DNA from: BM003 sp963699835
GTDB lineage: Bacteria; Pseudomonadota; Gammaproteobacteria; Steroidobacterales; BM003
Assembly (NCBI GenBank): GCA_963699835.1
Contig: CAVOVJ010000013.1
Coordinates: 105,989 to 169,988 of the forward strand
DNA: 64,000 nt
Direction: 5' to 3'
Shown here piece after piece: positions 8,480 to 18,388 of this stretch. The notes under the pieces were generated by a model. The model saw only the letters and a program-made list of their open reading frames with translations. It had not been told where the DNA came from and did no database searches. How positions within the stretch are numbered: the stretch's first letter is position 1; the number at the start of each line of letters is the position of its first letter. A program made the position numbers and the translations under genes.

Positions 8480-10148
8480 CAACAGCAATGTCCTCGTTTT
8501 CCTCACTCTGCCGAAATCGATATTCGAGCTTGCCGGCGTCTAGTCCGCGTTCGCCGAGCACAATGCGATGCGGTATGCCTATCAACTCCGCGTCAGCGAA
8601 CTTGACGCCTGGCCGCAGATCGCGATCATCGAGCAGGACCTCAACGCCGCGCTCGCGCAAATCTTCATAGAGTTTAACTGCGGCATCTCTGACGCGTTGT
8701 GACTTAGTCCAGTTAATTGGCACGATAACGACTTCAAACGGAGCGATCGGCTGCGGCCACACAATCCCCTTTTCATCGTGGTTCTGCTCAACCGCGGCGG
8801 CGACGATGCGGCTGACACCGATCCCGTAACAACCCATGTAGGGATGAACCGAACGGCCGTTCTCGTCGAGGACCGTACAATCCATAGCGGCGCTGTATTT
8901 CGTACCCAGCTGGAAAATATGACCAACCTCGATGCCGCGCGCGATCCGCAGTTTCCCCTGTCCGCTGGGGCTGGGGTCGCCCTCGACAACATTACGCAGA
9001 TCGGCCGCCACGGGAAGTTCGGCATCCCGTTCCCAGTTGACCCCGGTCAGATGATAATCCGCGCGATTGGCGCCGCATACGAAATCGGCGAGCGCCAGCG
9101 CGGAGTGGTCCGCATACACCGGACAGGGGAGATCCACCGGCCCAATGAAGCCCGGTTCACAGTCGATGGCCGCACGGATCATTTGCGCGTCTGCCATCCG
9201 CAACGGCGACGCGATGCCGTCGAGTTTCTCTGCTTTAAGCGGATTGAGGTCATGATCGCCACGCAGCACCAGCGCGACCACGCCCGCGTCTGCGCCCGCC
9301 ACCAGCAGGGTCTTGACGCACTGTTCGGCAGGAACCGAAAGAAACGGCCCGAGTTCGGCAATGCTTCGGATGCCGGGGGTTGCCACTTCGGCGATCGCCG
9401 AGCGCGCGGCGGGACGCGGAATTAGCGGAGGCAGCGCGGCCGCCAGTTCGACGTTGGCCGCGTACCCGTCGCCGTCGGAGAACGCGATGGCATCTTCGCC
9501 GGAGTCGGCGAGGACATGAAATTCCTCGGAAACGCTTCCTCCGATGGCACCGGTAGCGGCGCTCACCGGCCTGAATTCGAGTCCCAGGCGGCTGAAAATA
9601 CGGGTATAGGCGTCACGCATGATCCGATAACCTTCCCGCAGCGATTCTTCGTCGAGGTGGAAGGAATAGGCATCTTTCATCAGGAACTCACGCGCCCGCA
9701 TGACCCCGAACCGCGGACGGGTTTCGTCGCGAAATTTGCTTTGAATCTGGAAATAGTTGACCGGCAACTGGCGATAGCTCGACAGTTCCCGGCGCACGAT
9801 ATCGGTAATGACCTCCTCGTGGGTCGGGCCGAAACAGAATTCGCGCTGGTGACGGTCTTTCATCCGCAGCAGTTCCGGGCCGTACTCGGCCCATCGGCCG
9901 GACTCCTGCCACAGCTCGGACGGCTGCACCGCCGGCATCAGCAACTCTAGTGCGCCGGCGCGTTCCATCTCCTCGCGCACGATCCGCTCGACTTTTCTCA
10001 GAACTCGCAAACCGAGCGGCATCCAGTTGTAGAGACCCGACGCCAGACGGCGGATCATTCCCGCGCGAAGCATCAGCTGGTGGCTGACGACTTCCGCATC
10101 GGACGGTGTCTCGCGCAGTGTATTCAGTGGAAAAGCAGACAAACGCAT
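8439..10148 (-). CDS. proS: Prolyl-tRNA synthetase
   Basis: 569 residues, the bacterial ProS length including the editing (INS/YbaK-like) domain between class II motifs 2 and 3. It starts MRLSAFPLNTLRETPSDAEV like other gammaproteobacterial enzymes. Motifs seen include TRPRFGVMRAREFLMKDAYS (motif 2 region), the insertion at about residues 225-380 (DALNP-like HDLNPLKAEKL), and GCYGIGVSRIVAAAVEQ (motif 3). The C-terminal anticodon-binding domain ends near VFDRLG. Essential enzyme charging tRNA-Pro. Co-transcribed with the downstream lytic transglycosylase. Confidence 0.97.
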   Translation of the reverse strand: MRLSAFPLNTLRETPSDAEVVSHQLMLRAGMIRRLASGLYNWMPLGLRVLRKVERIVREEMERAGALELLMPAVQPSELWQESGRWAEYGPELLRMKDRHQREFCFGPTHEEVITDIVRRELSSYRQLPVNYFQIQSKFRDETRPRFGVMRAREFLMKDAYSFHLDEESLREGYRIMRDAYTRIFSRLGLEFRPVSAATGAIGGSVSEEFHVLADSGEDAIAFSDGDGYAANVELAAALPPLIPRPAARSAIAEVATPGIRSIAELGPFLSVPAEQCVKTLLVAGADAGVVALVLRGDHDLNPLKAEKLDGIASPLRMADAQMIRAAIDCEPGFIGPVDLPCPVYADHSALALADFVCGANRADYHLTGVNWERDAELPVAADLRNVVEGDPSPSGQGKLRIARGIEVGHIFQLGTKYSAAMDCTVLDENGRSVHPYMGCYGIGVSRIVAAAVEQNHDEKGIVWPQPIAPFEVVIVPINWTKSQRVRDAAVKLYEDLRERGVEVLLDDRDLRPGVKFADAELIGIPHRIVLGERGLDAGKLEYRFRQSEENEDIAVDEVFDRLGTAPAT

Positions 10149-10262
10149 GACGGCCCGGACTCCAGTGCGATAGTTCGGCGACTAAACCGGTTATTTTAAC
10201 GGCGCGATTGATCGCGCGTACAGTGCGGCGAAGTCCTGCGGCGTGTCCGGCGACGCGAATCC

Positions 10263-11093
10263 GTGGCAAACTGTGTCATTGTTCCGCGGCAACCCGGCGC
10301 ATTATTCGTGACGACCATAAACAAGAACGGCGTTAATCGGCGCAAAGGCATCTACCTTTTGCCAAACCTTTTTACGACCGCTGCGCTGTTCGCCGGGTTT
10401 TACTCGATCGTCGCGGCCATCGACGGCAATATGCATAATTCCGCAATTGCGATTTTTATCGCGATGGTTCTCGATGGGCTGGACGGACGAGTTGCGCGAC
10501 TTACCCATACCGAGAGCGATTTCGGCAAAGAGTACGACAGCCTCTCCGATATGGTGTGTTTCGGCCTTGCGCCGGCCCTGGTGACCTACCAGTGGGGCAT
10601 CGCGGAACTGAAGGAATACGGCTGGCTGTGGAGTAAGCTCGGCTGGCTCGCAGCTTTCGTGTTTGCGGTTTCGGCGGCGCTTCGTCTTGCTCGCTTCAAT
10701 GCGCGAGCCGACTCGAGCGACAAACGATTCTTCGAGGGGCTTCCAAGTCCGTCCGCTGCCGGCCTGGTCGCCGCTGTAGTGTGGCTTGCGTCGGACTGGC
10801 AGGCGTCCGGGACGATGGCGCTCGTCATCGCTTTCCTGTTTACGGCAGGCGCCGGTGTTTTGATGGTCAGCAGTTTTCGCTACTACAGTTTCAAGGACAT
10901 CAACCTGGGCAGAAAAGTACCGTTCGCCTATGTGCTTGCCATTCCCCTGGTCTTTGTCCTGATCAGTTTCGAGCCGCCGGTCGTGTTGTTCCTGATGTTT
11001 TTCTTCTATGCGTTGACTGGACCCTTGCTCTGTTTGTACCGCCGAAGGCACCATGTGCCGCCGAAGAAGGCGGTGAGCGAGCCGGAAGACTGA
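10263..11093 (+). CDS. pssA: CDP-diacylglycerol--serine O-phosphatidyltransferase
   Basis: 276 residues from GTG at 10263; a second GTG at 10308 would give about 261 residues, and neither has a strong Shine-Dalgarno, so the start is uncertain. The CDP-alcohol motif is complete: DGLDGRVARLTHTESDFG, then KEYDSLSD. Seven or eight hydrophobic segments follow the NRRKGIYLLPNLFTTAALF entry typical of the integral-membrane type (subclass II) PssA. It makes phosphatidylserine, the precursor of phosphatidylethanolamine. The UDG gene starts 2 bp after its stop. Confidence 0.93.
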   Translation: MANCVIVPRQPGALFVTTINKNGVNRRKGIYLLPNLFTTAALFAGFYSIVAAIDGNMHNSAIAIFIAMVLDGLDGRVARLTHTESDFGKEYDSLSDMVCFGLAPALVTYQWGIAELKEYGWLWSKLGWLAAFVFAVSAALRLARFNARADSSDKRFFEGLPSPSAAGLVAAVVWLASDWQASGTMALVIAFLFTAGAGVLMVSSFRYYSFKDINLGRKVPFAYVLAIPLVFVLISFEPPVVLFLMFFFYALTGPLLCLYRRRHHVPPKKAVSEPED

Positions 11094-11094
11094 A

Positions 11095-11778
11095 ATGAGT
11101 TCAGCTCGCCAGCGCGCCTACCTGAAGGCAATGGGCATAACGGCATGGGTTTCGCGCGACCAGCCGGTTGCGTCTGGCACCACTGCGCTGGTTGCCGAGC
11201 CCGCGCAGCAACAGGTGGCTGCGGACTGGACGGCATTGCAGGCGCAGGTAGCCGCCTGCACCCGTTGCGAACTCTGCGAGGACCGCACCCGGACTGTATT
11301 TGGAGTCGGTGACCCCGCGGCAGACTGGATGATCATCGGAGAGGCGCCGGGCGCCGAGGAAGATCGTCAGGGTGAACCCTTCGTCGGTCGGGCAGGGCAG
11401 CTGCTGAACGCCATATTGCGGGCCGTCGGTTTGCGCCGCGAGCAGGTCTTTATCGCCAACATCCTGAAGTGCAGGCCACCGCACAATCGTGATCCGAAAA
11501 GTGAAGAAGTCGAGCGCTGCATGCCTTACCTGCAGCGCCAGGTGGAGCTGGTCCGGCCAAAATTGATTGTCGCGCTGGGCCGGGTTGCAGCGCAGAATCT
11601 TCTGGGTAGCACCGAGGCGATCGGGCGCATGCGCGGTCGGGTTCATGCTTTCGGCCCGGCTGCGATTCCGGTGATCGTCACCTATCATCCCGCTTACTTG
11701 CTGAGGAGCCCGCTGGAGAAACGCAAGGTCTGGCAGGACTTGCAGATGGCGGTATCCGTTGCGGAGACGGCGGAATGA
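11095..11778 (+). CDS. Type-4 uracil-DNA glycosylase (4Fe-4S)
   Basis: 227 residues. Family 4 UDG features: CTRCELC near residue 60 provides cluster cysteines, GEAPGAEEDRQGEPFVGRAG is motif 1, NILKCRPPHNRDP gives a further cysteine and the conserved RxPxNR turn, and VTYHPAYLLR is the catalytic His-containing motif 2. It removes uracil from DNA. The N-terminal ~50 residues (to AEPAQQQVAAD) are a variable linker. It sits directly after pssA and overlaps rimI (ATGA), an order seen in several gammaproteobacteria. Confidence 0.94.
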   Translation: MSSARQRAYLKAMGITAWVSRDQPVASGTTALVAEPAQQQVAADWTALQAQVAACTRCELCEDRTRTVFGVGDPAADWMIIGEAPGAEEDRQGEPFVGRAGQLLNAILRAVGLRREQVFIANILKCRPPHNRDPKSEEVERCMPYLQRQVELVRPKLIVALGRVAAQNLLGSTEAIGRMRGRVHAFGPAAIPVIVTYHPAYLLRSPLEKRKVWQDLQMAVSVAETAE

Positions 11779-12245
11779 GCGCGGTACGCAGCCCGGAGGC
11801 CTATTTGTTGCGGGATATGACCGCCGCGGACATAGGCGAAGTCGCCGCGGTGGAAGCGCGGAGCTACCAGTTCCCCTGGACGGAGGGCATTTTCCGGGAT
11901 TGTCTGCGGGTCGGGTATTGTTGCCGGGTTTTGTGCCACGGCGCGGAGGCGATCGGTTATTGCATCGTTTCGTTCGGTGCGAGTGAGGCGCATCTGCTCA
12001 ATTTATGTATCCGTCCCGACCGGCATGGGATGGGCCTCGGGCGTTACCTGTTGTCACATGCGTTGATACAAGCCACGGAGGCGGGCGTCAAAACGATGTT
12101 TCTCGAGGTGCGCCCGTCCAATCAGATCGCACTGGAGCTGTATCGTTCTGCGGGTTTTGTCGAGGTCGGTCATCGGCGCGCCTATTACCGTAGCGAAAAG
12201 GGCCGCGAGGACGCGCTGGTGCTAGCGCTCGAACTCGCCATCTGA
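11775..12245 (+). CDS. rimI: Ribosomal protein S18 alanine N-acetyltransferase RimI
   Basis: 156 residues, GNAT fold. It has LRDMTAADIGEVAAVEARSY at the N-terminus, the acetyl-CoA loop RPDRHGMGLGRYLLSHAL (Q/RxxGxG/A variant) near residue 80, and the C-terminal SAGFVEVGHRRAYY typical of RimI. It acetylates the N-terminus of ribosomal protein S18. The start overlaps the UDG stop by ATGA. Confidence 0.9.
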   Translation: MSAVRSPEAYLLRDMTAADIGEVAAVEARSYQFPWTEGIFRDCLRVGYCCRVLCHGAEAIGYCIVSFGASEAHLLNLCIRPDRHGMGLGRYLLSHALIQATEAGVKTMFLEVRPSNQIALELYRSAGFVEVGHRRAYYRSEKGREDALVLALELAI

Positions 12246-12323
12246 CCCGATAGGCAGGGCAGGTCTGCGGCCACTGCTGCAAACGCAAATCAGTTAGAAT
12301 GCGTTCCTTTTGTGCGCTGAGCC

Positions 12324-13913
12324 ATGACCCAGACAAGCGACGAAATCGGCAGGCGGCGAACGTTTGCGATTATTTCTCATCCGGATGCCGGCAAGACGAC
12401 GCTGACCGAGAAGCTCCTGCTGTTCGGCGGTGCCATCCAGCTGGCCGGGGCGGTGAAAGGGCGCAAGGCGGCGCGCCATGCGACCTCTGACTGGATGGCC
12501 CTCGAGCAACAGCGTGGCATTTCGGTAACGTCTTCCGTGATGCAGTTCCCTTATGCGGAAAGGATCATCAATCTGCTCGACACCCCCGGGCATGAAGACT
12601 TCTCCGAGGACACTTACAGAACGCTTACCGCGGTGGATTCGGCGTTGATGGTGATCGATTGCGCGAAAGGCGTAGAAGCGCGCACGATCAAGCTGATGGA
12701 AGTCTGCCGTCTGCGCGACACGCCGATCATGAGCTTTGTCAATAAGCTCGATCGTGAGGGGCGCGAACCGCTTGAACTTCTCGATGAAATCGAAGCAGTG
12801 CTGGGGATTAGCTGTGCTCCGGTCACCTGGCCGATCGGGATGGGACGTGGACTTGCGGGTATCTACCATTTTTACGAAGACGCGATCTACGTCTACGAAG
12901 CCGGCGAGGGAGGGCGGGTCGGCCACGACAAAACGATCGCCAGGCTCGATTCCGAACTGGCTCGCGAGGTGCTCGGAAGCCGGGCGGACGAACTGACCGA
13001 GGAGATCGAACTGGTCCGCGGAGCGTGTCCGGAGTTCGATCGCGAGGCTTATCTCGCTGCGCGGCAGACGCCGGTGTTTTTCGGATCGGCGTTGAATGTT
13101 TTCGGTATCAGGCCGCTACTCGACTTCTTTGCTGAGCATGCGCCGGCGCCGCAACCGCGCGAGGCATCGTCGCGCACTGTCGCGGCGACAGAGGAAAACC
13201 TGTCCGGTTTCGTTTTCAAAATCCAGGCCAATATGGACCCGGCGCACCGCGACCGGATCGCCTTCATGCGCCTTTGCTCCGGCCAGTACCGACGCAATAT
13301 GAAGCTGCGCCATGTGCGGCTTGGCCGCGATGTCCGTATTGCCGACGCGGTAACTTTTCTCGCGGCGGACCGGCAGCGTGCCGAGGAAGCTTATGCCGGA
13401 GACATTATCGGTTTGCACAATCACGGCACGATCAATATCGGTGACACTTTTACCGAGGGCGAGGACCTGACGTTCAAAGGAATACCGGATTTTGCGCCGG
13501 AGCTTTTCCGCCGCGCGGTGCTGCACGATCCGATGCGGATGAAGGCCCTGAGCAAAGGACTCGATCAGCTTTGCGAAGAGGGCGCCACCCAGTTGTTCCG
13601 GCCGATAATGAATAACGATCTGATTCTCGGTGCGATCGGTCCTCTGCAGTTTGATGTCGTGGCGCACCGGCTAAAGGCCGAATACGGTGTCGACTGCGGT
13701 TTCGAAAGCGTGTCGGTCGCGACAGCACGCTGGGTGCATGCGGAGGATAAGAAGACGATCGATGACTTGCGCCGACGCTCGCCGGAAAATCTCGCGCTGG
13801 ATCACACCGGCGCATTGGTCTACATTGCGCCTACCCGGGTCAACCTCAGCCTTACCCTGGAGCGCTGGCCGGATGTGCGGTTCGAGGAGACGCGCGAGCA
13901 TGCAGCGCACTGA
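12324..13913 (+). CDS. prfC: Peptide chain release factor 3
   Basis: 529 residues, the normal RF3 length. Translational GTPase: G1 SHPDAGKTTLTEKLL at residues 18-32, G3 DTPGHEDF, G4 NKLDRE. RF3-specific stretches include GAVKGRKAARHATSDWM and the C-terminal domain IGPLQFDVVAHRLKAEYGVD. It recycles RF1/RF2 after termination, using GTP on the ribosome. Single gene on the + strand with its own start at 12324; about 180 bp of non-coding DNA follows before the next gene. Confidence 0.97.
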   Translation: MTQTSDEIGRRRTFAIISHPDAGKTTLTEKLLLFGGAIQLAGAVKGRKAARHATSDWMALEQQRGISVTSSVMQFPYAERIINLLDTPGHEDFSEDTYRTLTAVDSALMVIDCAKGVEARTIKLMEVCRLRDTPIMSFVNKLDREGREPLELLDEIEAVLGISCAPVTWPIGMGRGLAGIYHFYEDAIYVYEAGEGGRVGHDKTIARLDSELAREVLGSRADELTEEIELVRGACPEFDREAYLAARQTPVFFGSALNVFGIRPLLDFFAEHAPAPQPREASSRTVAATEENLSGFVFKIQANMDPAHRDRIAFMRLCSGQYRRNMKLRHVRLGRDVRIADAVTFLAADRQRAEEAYAGDIIGLHNHGTINIGDTFTEGEDLTFKGIPDFAPELFRRAVLHDPMRMKALSKGLDQLCEEGATQLFRPIMNNDLILGAIGPLQFDVVAHRLKAEYGVDCGFESVSVATARWVHAEDKKTIDDLRRRSPENLALDHTGALVYIAPTRVNLSLTLERWPDVRFEETREHAAH

Positions 13914-14095
13914 TGTGGCGCGGAAGACCAGACGCATCCTGATTTGAGCGGCAGACGTATCTCTGCCGATTGCCGGATGCTGAGCCGAATGTGGCGTGAA
14001 ATACGGTTCGCTGCTCTGATGCCCGGCGCTGAAGAGCGGCGCCTCGGAAGTCGGATCTGGCGCATATCTGCCGGATCACTTGCAAGGAATAGCCA

Positions 14096-15400
14096 ATGCG
14101 CAAAATTTTCTTCCGCCGCGAGGTCTTGTCCTGGGCCTTGTACGATTGGGCCAACTCTGCTTTCGCCACGACGGTGATGGCCGGTTTCTTCCCGGTATTT
14201 TTTAGCGCGATCAGCCAGGACATCAGCGCGGAACGGTCGCAGTTCTGGTTTAACATCACGCTGGCGGGTTCGAGTCTGCTGGTCGCTATCGTTGCACCGC
14301 TTCTTGGCGCGATCTCCGATCGCGGTGGCAGCCGCAAGAAATTTCTCGTGACTTTCGCCGCGATCGGCATCCTGATGACCGCCGCTCTGGCCTGGGTACA
14401 CGCCGGGCAATGGTGGGTCGGGTTGCTGCTTTACGGGCTCGGCACCATCGGGTTTTCCGGCGCCAATATTTTCTACGATTCGATGCTGGTAGATGTGGCC
14501 AAGCGAGATGAGTTCGATCTCGTCTCGGCTTTCGGCTACGGTGCCGGTTATGTCGGTGGCGGCTTGCTGTTCGCGGTTAACGTGTTGATGGCGCAGAAGC
14601 CGGAGTTGTTTGGTTTGAGCGGTTCGATTGCAGCGGTCAAAGCCTCGTTTGTGACTGTCGCGCTGTGGTGGGCGCTATTTACGATCCCGTTGCTGAAATA
14701 TGTCAGGGAAACGCCCACCGCCGACCCGGCACCGCCAATGCGGGCGGTACGCGAAGGGATACGCCAGTTGATAGACACCGCGCGGGAGATTCGCAATCTG
14801 CGCGTCCTGCTGCTTTTTCTTGTCGGCTACTGGCTATATATCGATGGCGTCAATACCGTTATCAAAACCGCGGTGTTTTTTGGCGACCGGGTCCTGAACC
14901 TGCCGCAGGCATCGCTAGTGACCGCGTTGCTCGTTACCCAGTTCGTCGCATTCCCGGCGGCGCTGGCATTTGGCTGGCTTGGCACCCGCATTGGAGCGAA
15001 GCGCGCGATCCTGATCGGACTCGCCGTTTATATCGGCGCGCTTGTTTATGCCTGGAAGTGGCTCTCCGATGCGGGAGATTTCTACAACCTTGCCATAGCG
15101 ATCGGCCTGGTACAGGGTGGTGTGCAAAGCCTTTCGAGATCGTTGTACGCGCGCCTGATACCGCCCAGCAAAACCGCTGAGTTTTTCGGGTTTTTCAATA
15201 TGGTCGGCAAGTTTGCGGCAATAATCGGGCCAACGCTGATGGCGCTTACGCCAATCGTTATTGTCGGCGCGACCGAGCGTGACAGCATCATGGCAGTGTC
15301 GATCCTGTTTCTTGCGGGCGGCGCATTGCTGTGGCGAGTTAATGTCGAAGCGGGGGAGGCGGCTGCGAAGCGTCTCGACGACGGTGGCGCGGAGGCCTGA
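14096..15400 (+). CDS. MFS transporter, UMF1/Atg22-like family
   Basis: 434 residues with about 12 hydrophobic segments. Family marks: LSWALYDWANSAFATTVMAG at residues 10-29 (the UMF1 N-terminal signature), GAISDRGGSRKKF as the loop 2-3 MFS motif, and VQGGVQSLSRSLYARLIPPS in the second half. Bacterial UMF1 members are annotated as permeases of unknown substrate. The last 62 bases overlap, tail to tail, the end of the transglutaminase gene. Confidence 0.88.
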   Translation: MRKIFFRREVLSWALYDWANSAFATTVMAGFFPVFFSAISQDISAERSQFWFNITLAGSSLLVAIVAPLLGAISDRGGSRKKFLVTFAAIGILMTAALAWVHAGQWWVGLLLYGLGTIGFSGANIFYDSMLVDVAKRDEFDLVSAFGYGAGYVGGGLLFAVNVLMAQKPELFGLSGSIAAVKASFVTVALWWALFTIPLLKYVRETPTADPAPPMRAVREGIRQLIDTAREIRNLRVLLLFLVGYWLYIDGVNTVIKTAVFFGDRVLNLPQASLVTALLVTQFVAFPAALAFGWLGTRIGAKRAILIGLAVYIGALVYAWKWLSDAGDFYNLAIAIGLVQGGVQSLSRSLYARLIPPSKTAEFFGFFNMVGKFAAIIGPTLMALTPIVIVGATERDSIMAVSILFLAGGALLWRVNVEAGEAAAKRLDDGGAEA

Positions 15401-17378
15401 ATTGTTTTACCCGGCTGCGCAGGCGGGGCAGCAATCGGATCGGGTCGGCACTGCCGTAGCGTAGTGCGACATAGCAGTCGGTGATCTCGCGGATCGATGA
15501 GCCCAGATCGGGGCGCTCGCGAATTGCGCGTGCCGCGAAATCCATCGGACCCTCGGATGGAGTGCGGCGGATTCCTATGCGTTGCAGGCGCTCGCAAAAG
15601 CGTCGATACAGATCGACTGCGGCATCCGGACGCCGCGGCACTCCGGTTTGATTCAGCCAAAACACGAGCAGTCCGACTGTTCCAAGCGCACCTGCCAGCA
15701 GCGCGACGATATATGCGGTGCTGTCGGGACGGGCAAATCCCAGCCAGGCGAGCACCGCAAACTGTTGCGGTTGGCCGTAGTTGATGACCCAGCGATTCCA
15801 GCTGGTATTGGCGGCATCCCAGTAGAGTCGCAGCCGACGCAGGAACTGCGAGTCACCACTGCGGTCGCGGCCGGCGAAGTCGAGGGATTCCTCGATGCCC
15901 GATCGGATCCGGCCTGGCGCCACGGCCGCAGTCGGGTCGACCCTGACCCAGCCCTGGTCATCGAGCCATATTTCGGTCCATGCATGCGCATCGGCCTGGC
16001 GCACCATGTAATAGTTGCCGACCGGGTTCAGTTCCCCGCCCTGGTAGCCGGTCACGATACGCGCCGGGATGCCGGCGGCACGGGCCAGTGTCGCGAGCGC
16101 CGAAGCGTAGTATTCGCAGAATCCCTCGCGGGTTTCGAACAGAAAGTCGTCCACCGGGTTGCGTGGGTCGACGGCGGCAGGGTCCAGTGTGTAGATGAAC
16201 TCCTGGTCGCCAAAAAGTGCCAGCACCGCCTCGACGAAGGCGCCATCGCCGTCAACGCTCGCCATGATTCTTTGCGCCAATGCCATGCTGCGCGGATTAG
16301 CGTTGCCTGGCAGATTCGTATTCAGTTGCCTGATTTGTGCCGTGATCGGCAGCGTTTCGCGTGCTCCGACGTCGGAGCTTGCGCGATAGACGTAGTAGCT
16401 GTTCACCGGTCCGCTGGCCCGGCGCAACTGCTGTTGCCGGAACAGAACCGCGTCACGCGGCCATGCGGTTGGCAAGTCAAGCACGAACAGCCAGTCGCGA
16501 CCATGCGGTTCCAGCACAATTTCGTAATCGGTCCTTGATCCGCTCTTTTCAATTGCACCGGCCTGTGCCCGCCAACTGTGTCGCGTGGCCTGGCGCCATG
16601 TGCGGCCGTCGAACTCCTCGAGTACCAGCGCGCGCCAGTACCGCAGCGGTGCTGGGGGCGGGTCAGATTCGAAACGCGCGCGGAAAGCAGTTTCCTCGGA
16701 CAACACGAGCTTGCTCAGGTCACCGGGGCGCATCTCCTCGCTGAGACCACTTACGCCAGTCGAACCCTGCCGCGGCAACGTCCAGAATGCGCCGGGCAAA
16801 CGCGGGAACAAGACGAACAGCACAATGGCCAGAGGCGCGGCCAGCAGCAGCAACCGCCCGCTGTGACCGAGGACAGCCCGTGCCGCAAGCGGAGGACCAT
16901 CGCGACCGGCCTGCATCATCGCTGCAAACAGCAATAGCAGCGTCGCCACCAGGTAGCCCAGCGACCAGCCCGACTGTGTGCGAAGAAATGCCGCAAGCGG
17001 CAGGAACGTCGCAAACATCAGCAACATCATGTAGTCGCGACGCCGCGCTGTTTCCAGCAGTTTCAGAAACAACATTACCGCAAGCAGACTCGTTCCAGGG
17101 TTGAGCCCGTTGAGCTGGCCGCGAAACGCCATGAAAACGCCGCCAAAACCGGCGAGCGCCAGAACCAGACGGGTAAGCCGGGATGGCAGTGGATTGCCAC
17201 GCCACGCCCCGTGGATGCGCCACACGGCGACAGCAAAACCGCTAAGCGGTATCCAGACAGGCAAGTACGCGAGGTGGGGGAGCAACGCGAATACCAGCGC
17301 GATGACCAGCCAGGCGAGTTTCGTCACCTCGTCGTCCCGTTTTGTCCTGACCGGGGACAGCGCCGCCGCGATGGTCAT
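15339..17378 (-). CDS. TgpA-like membrane transglutaminase (DUF3488 + transglutaminase core + DUF4129)
   Basis: 679 residues. The N-terminal DUF3488 half has about seven transmembrane helices (LAWLVIALVFALLPHLAYLP onward). The periplasmic transglutaminase core carries the triad: Cys in REGFCEYYASALATLARAAG (about residue 425), His in DAHAWTEIW and Asp in VRVDPTAAV. A last membrane helix (YIVALLAGALGTVGLLVFWL) and a DUF4129-like tail follow. Homologs such as Pseudomonas TgpA are needed for envelope integrity. It overlaps DUF58 by ATGA: MoxR, DUF58 and TgpA form one operon, a well-known trio. Confidence 0.93.
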   Translation of the reverse strand: MTIAAALSPVRTKRDDEVTKLAWLVIALVFALLPHLAYLPVWIPLSGFAVAVWRIHGAWRGNPLPSRLTRLVLALAGFGGVFMAFRGQLNGLNPGTSLLAVMLFLKLLETARRRDYMMLLMFATFLPLAAFLRTQSGWSLGYLVATLLLLFAAMMQAGRDGPPLAARAVLGHSGRLLLLAAPLAIVLFVLFPRLPGAFWTLPRQGSTGVSGLSEEMRPGDLSKLVLSEETAFRARFESDPPPAPLRYWRALVLEEFDGRTWRQATRHSWRAQAGAIEKSGSRTDYEIVLEPHGRDWLFVLDLPTAWPRDAVLFRQQQLRRASGPVNSYYVYRASSDVGARETLPITAQIRQLNTNLPGNANPRSMALAQRIMASVDGDGAFVEAVLALFGDQEFIYTLDPAAVDPRNPVDDFLFETREGFCEYYASALATLARAAGIPARIVTGYQGGELNPVGNYYMVRQADAHAWTEIWLDDQGWVRVDPTAAVAPGRIRSGIEESLDFAGRDRSGDSQFLRRLRLYWDAANTSWNRWVINYGQPQQFAVLAWLGFARPDSTAYIVALLAGALGTVGLLVFWLNQTGVPRRPDAAVDLYRRFCERLQRIGIRRTPSEGPMDFAARAIRERPDLGSSIREITDCYVALRYGSADPIRLLPRLRSRVKQFRPPRHRRRDASQPPPPLRH

Positions 17379-18388
17379 GACGGTAATAGCGCCAGTGCTT
17401 GCAGACAGCGGTGCCGATGATCGGGGCCGCTACCGGGATCGGTCCTGCTGCCTGGCAAATCGAGGCCAAACGTGCGTCCGGCTCGGTCGGCATCGAGAAC
17501 CCAGCGGCACAGGATTGCGATGCGTTGCTCCCGGTCGCTACTGGCGGCGCTTTCCCAGCGCAGCCACAGCGGTGCTTGCGTGCCCCCGACAAACTGCTTG
17601 ACCATCGGATCGAGTCCGCGTGCAGCGGTTTTCCACGCAACGCGCCGCGGTGAGTCGCCCGGCCGCATCGGCCGAAGACCCGAGAATTCCTCGTCGCCTT
17701 CGGCGTGACCGGTTGTCGAGCCAGCCTGGGAGTCGCGCGATGGCGGAGGTGTCGTGGATGCTGCCGGAGCAGGGTAGACGATGCACTCGAGCGGCAGGTG
17801 GATCCATGACCAGGCGCGAAACAGTCCCATTGGTTGCGAGGTTGTAACGCTGAATCGCTCTACCCGCAGTCGGCCGCGTGTGTCTGTTGATAGCGGCAAT
17901 TCCAATGTGGCGGTGGCGTCGGCCGGGATATCCGCGGCCGCACCGGTGGTCTCGTTGAGGCGCAGCCGGAGCTGAAATCTTGCGCGCGCATCGTGATTGT
18001 CGATGAGCACCCTGAAACGTGCTGTTTCCCCCGCGAACACCGGGCGCACGGCAGCCGAGCGCAAAACCAGGTCAAGCAGGTTGCGATGACACTGGTGCAT
18101 CGTAACCAGGCCGCACGAGGAAAGCAGAAACGCAAGCGCCAGGCCCATGCTGTTGTCATAGTTCAACGCGCCGAGCAGCATTACGAAACACAGCACGGCG
18201 AACGTGATGCCCGCGCGCGTGGGGAGAATATAGACACGACGCTTGTGCAGTGTGACGGGCTCGCGGTCCTCGCCATGCCGGCGCCGTGCCCATGCCGCAA
18301 TCTGCTGGCGCAATTTTTGCGCCCACGCCGACCGCTGGTGTCGCGCTGATGAGCGTCCGACGCTCTTGTCGAGCGTCGCGTGCCTCAT
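17375..18388 (-). CDS. DUF58 domain membrane-anchored protein
   Basis: About 337 residues from the ATG at 18388, which overlaps the MoxR stop; the open frame continues upstream but without similarity. Two hydrophobic segments near residues 55-90 (AGITFAVLCFVMLLGALNYD, AFLLSSCGLV) anchor it. The DUF58 core is recognised by EFSGLRPMRPGDSPRRVAWK near residue 240, a match to the (E)F.GLR.Y..GD..R.I.WK family motif. The domain is von Willebrand A-like and pairs with MoxR ATPases. Role inferred: partner of MoxR and TgpA in envelope maintenance. Confidence 0.9.
   Translation of the reverse strand: MRHATLDKSVGRSSARHQRSAWAQKLRQQIAAWARRRHGEDREPVTLHKRRVYILPTRAGITFAVLCFVMLLGALNYDNSMGLALAFLLSSCGLVTMHQCHRNLLDLVLRSAAVRPVFAGETARFRVLIDNHDARARFQLRLRLNETTGAAADIPADATATLELPLSTDTRGRLRVERFSVTTSQPMGLFRAWSWIHLPLECIVYPAPAASTTPPPSRDSQAGSTTGHAEGDEEFSGLRPMRPGDSPRRVAWKTAARGLDPMVKQFVGGTQAPLWLRWESAASSDREQRIAILCRWVLDADRAGRTFGLDLPGSRTDPGSGPDHRHRCLQALALLPS

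Noticed and set aside
12294..12926. 210-codon minus-strand frame inside prfC
   Set aside because: Antisense shadow of a well-conserved gene; frames like this occur throughout the GC-rich core region.
15582..16538. 318-codon + strand frame opposite the transglutaminase gene
   Set aside because: Antisense to a gene with a full catalytic triad and membrane domain; no domain of its own.
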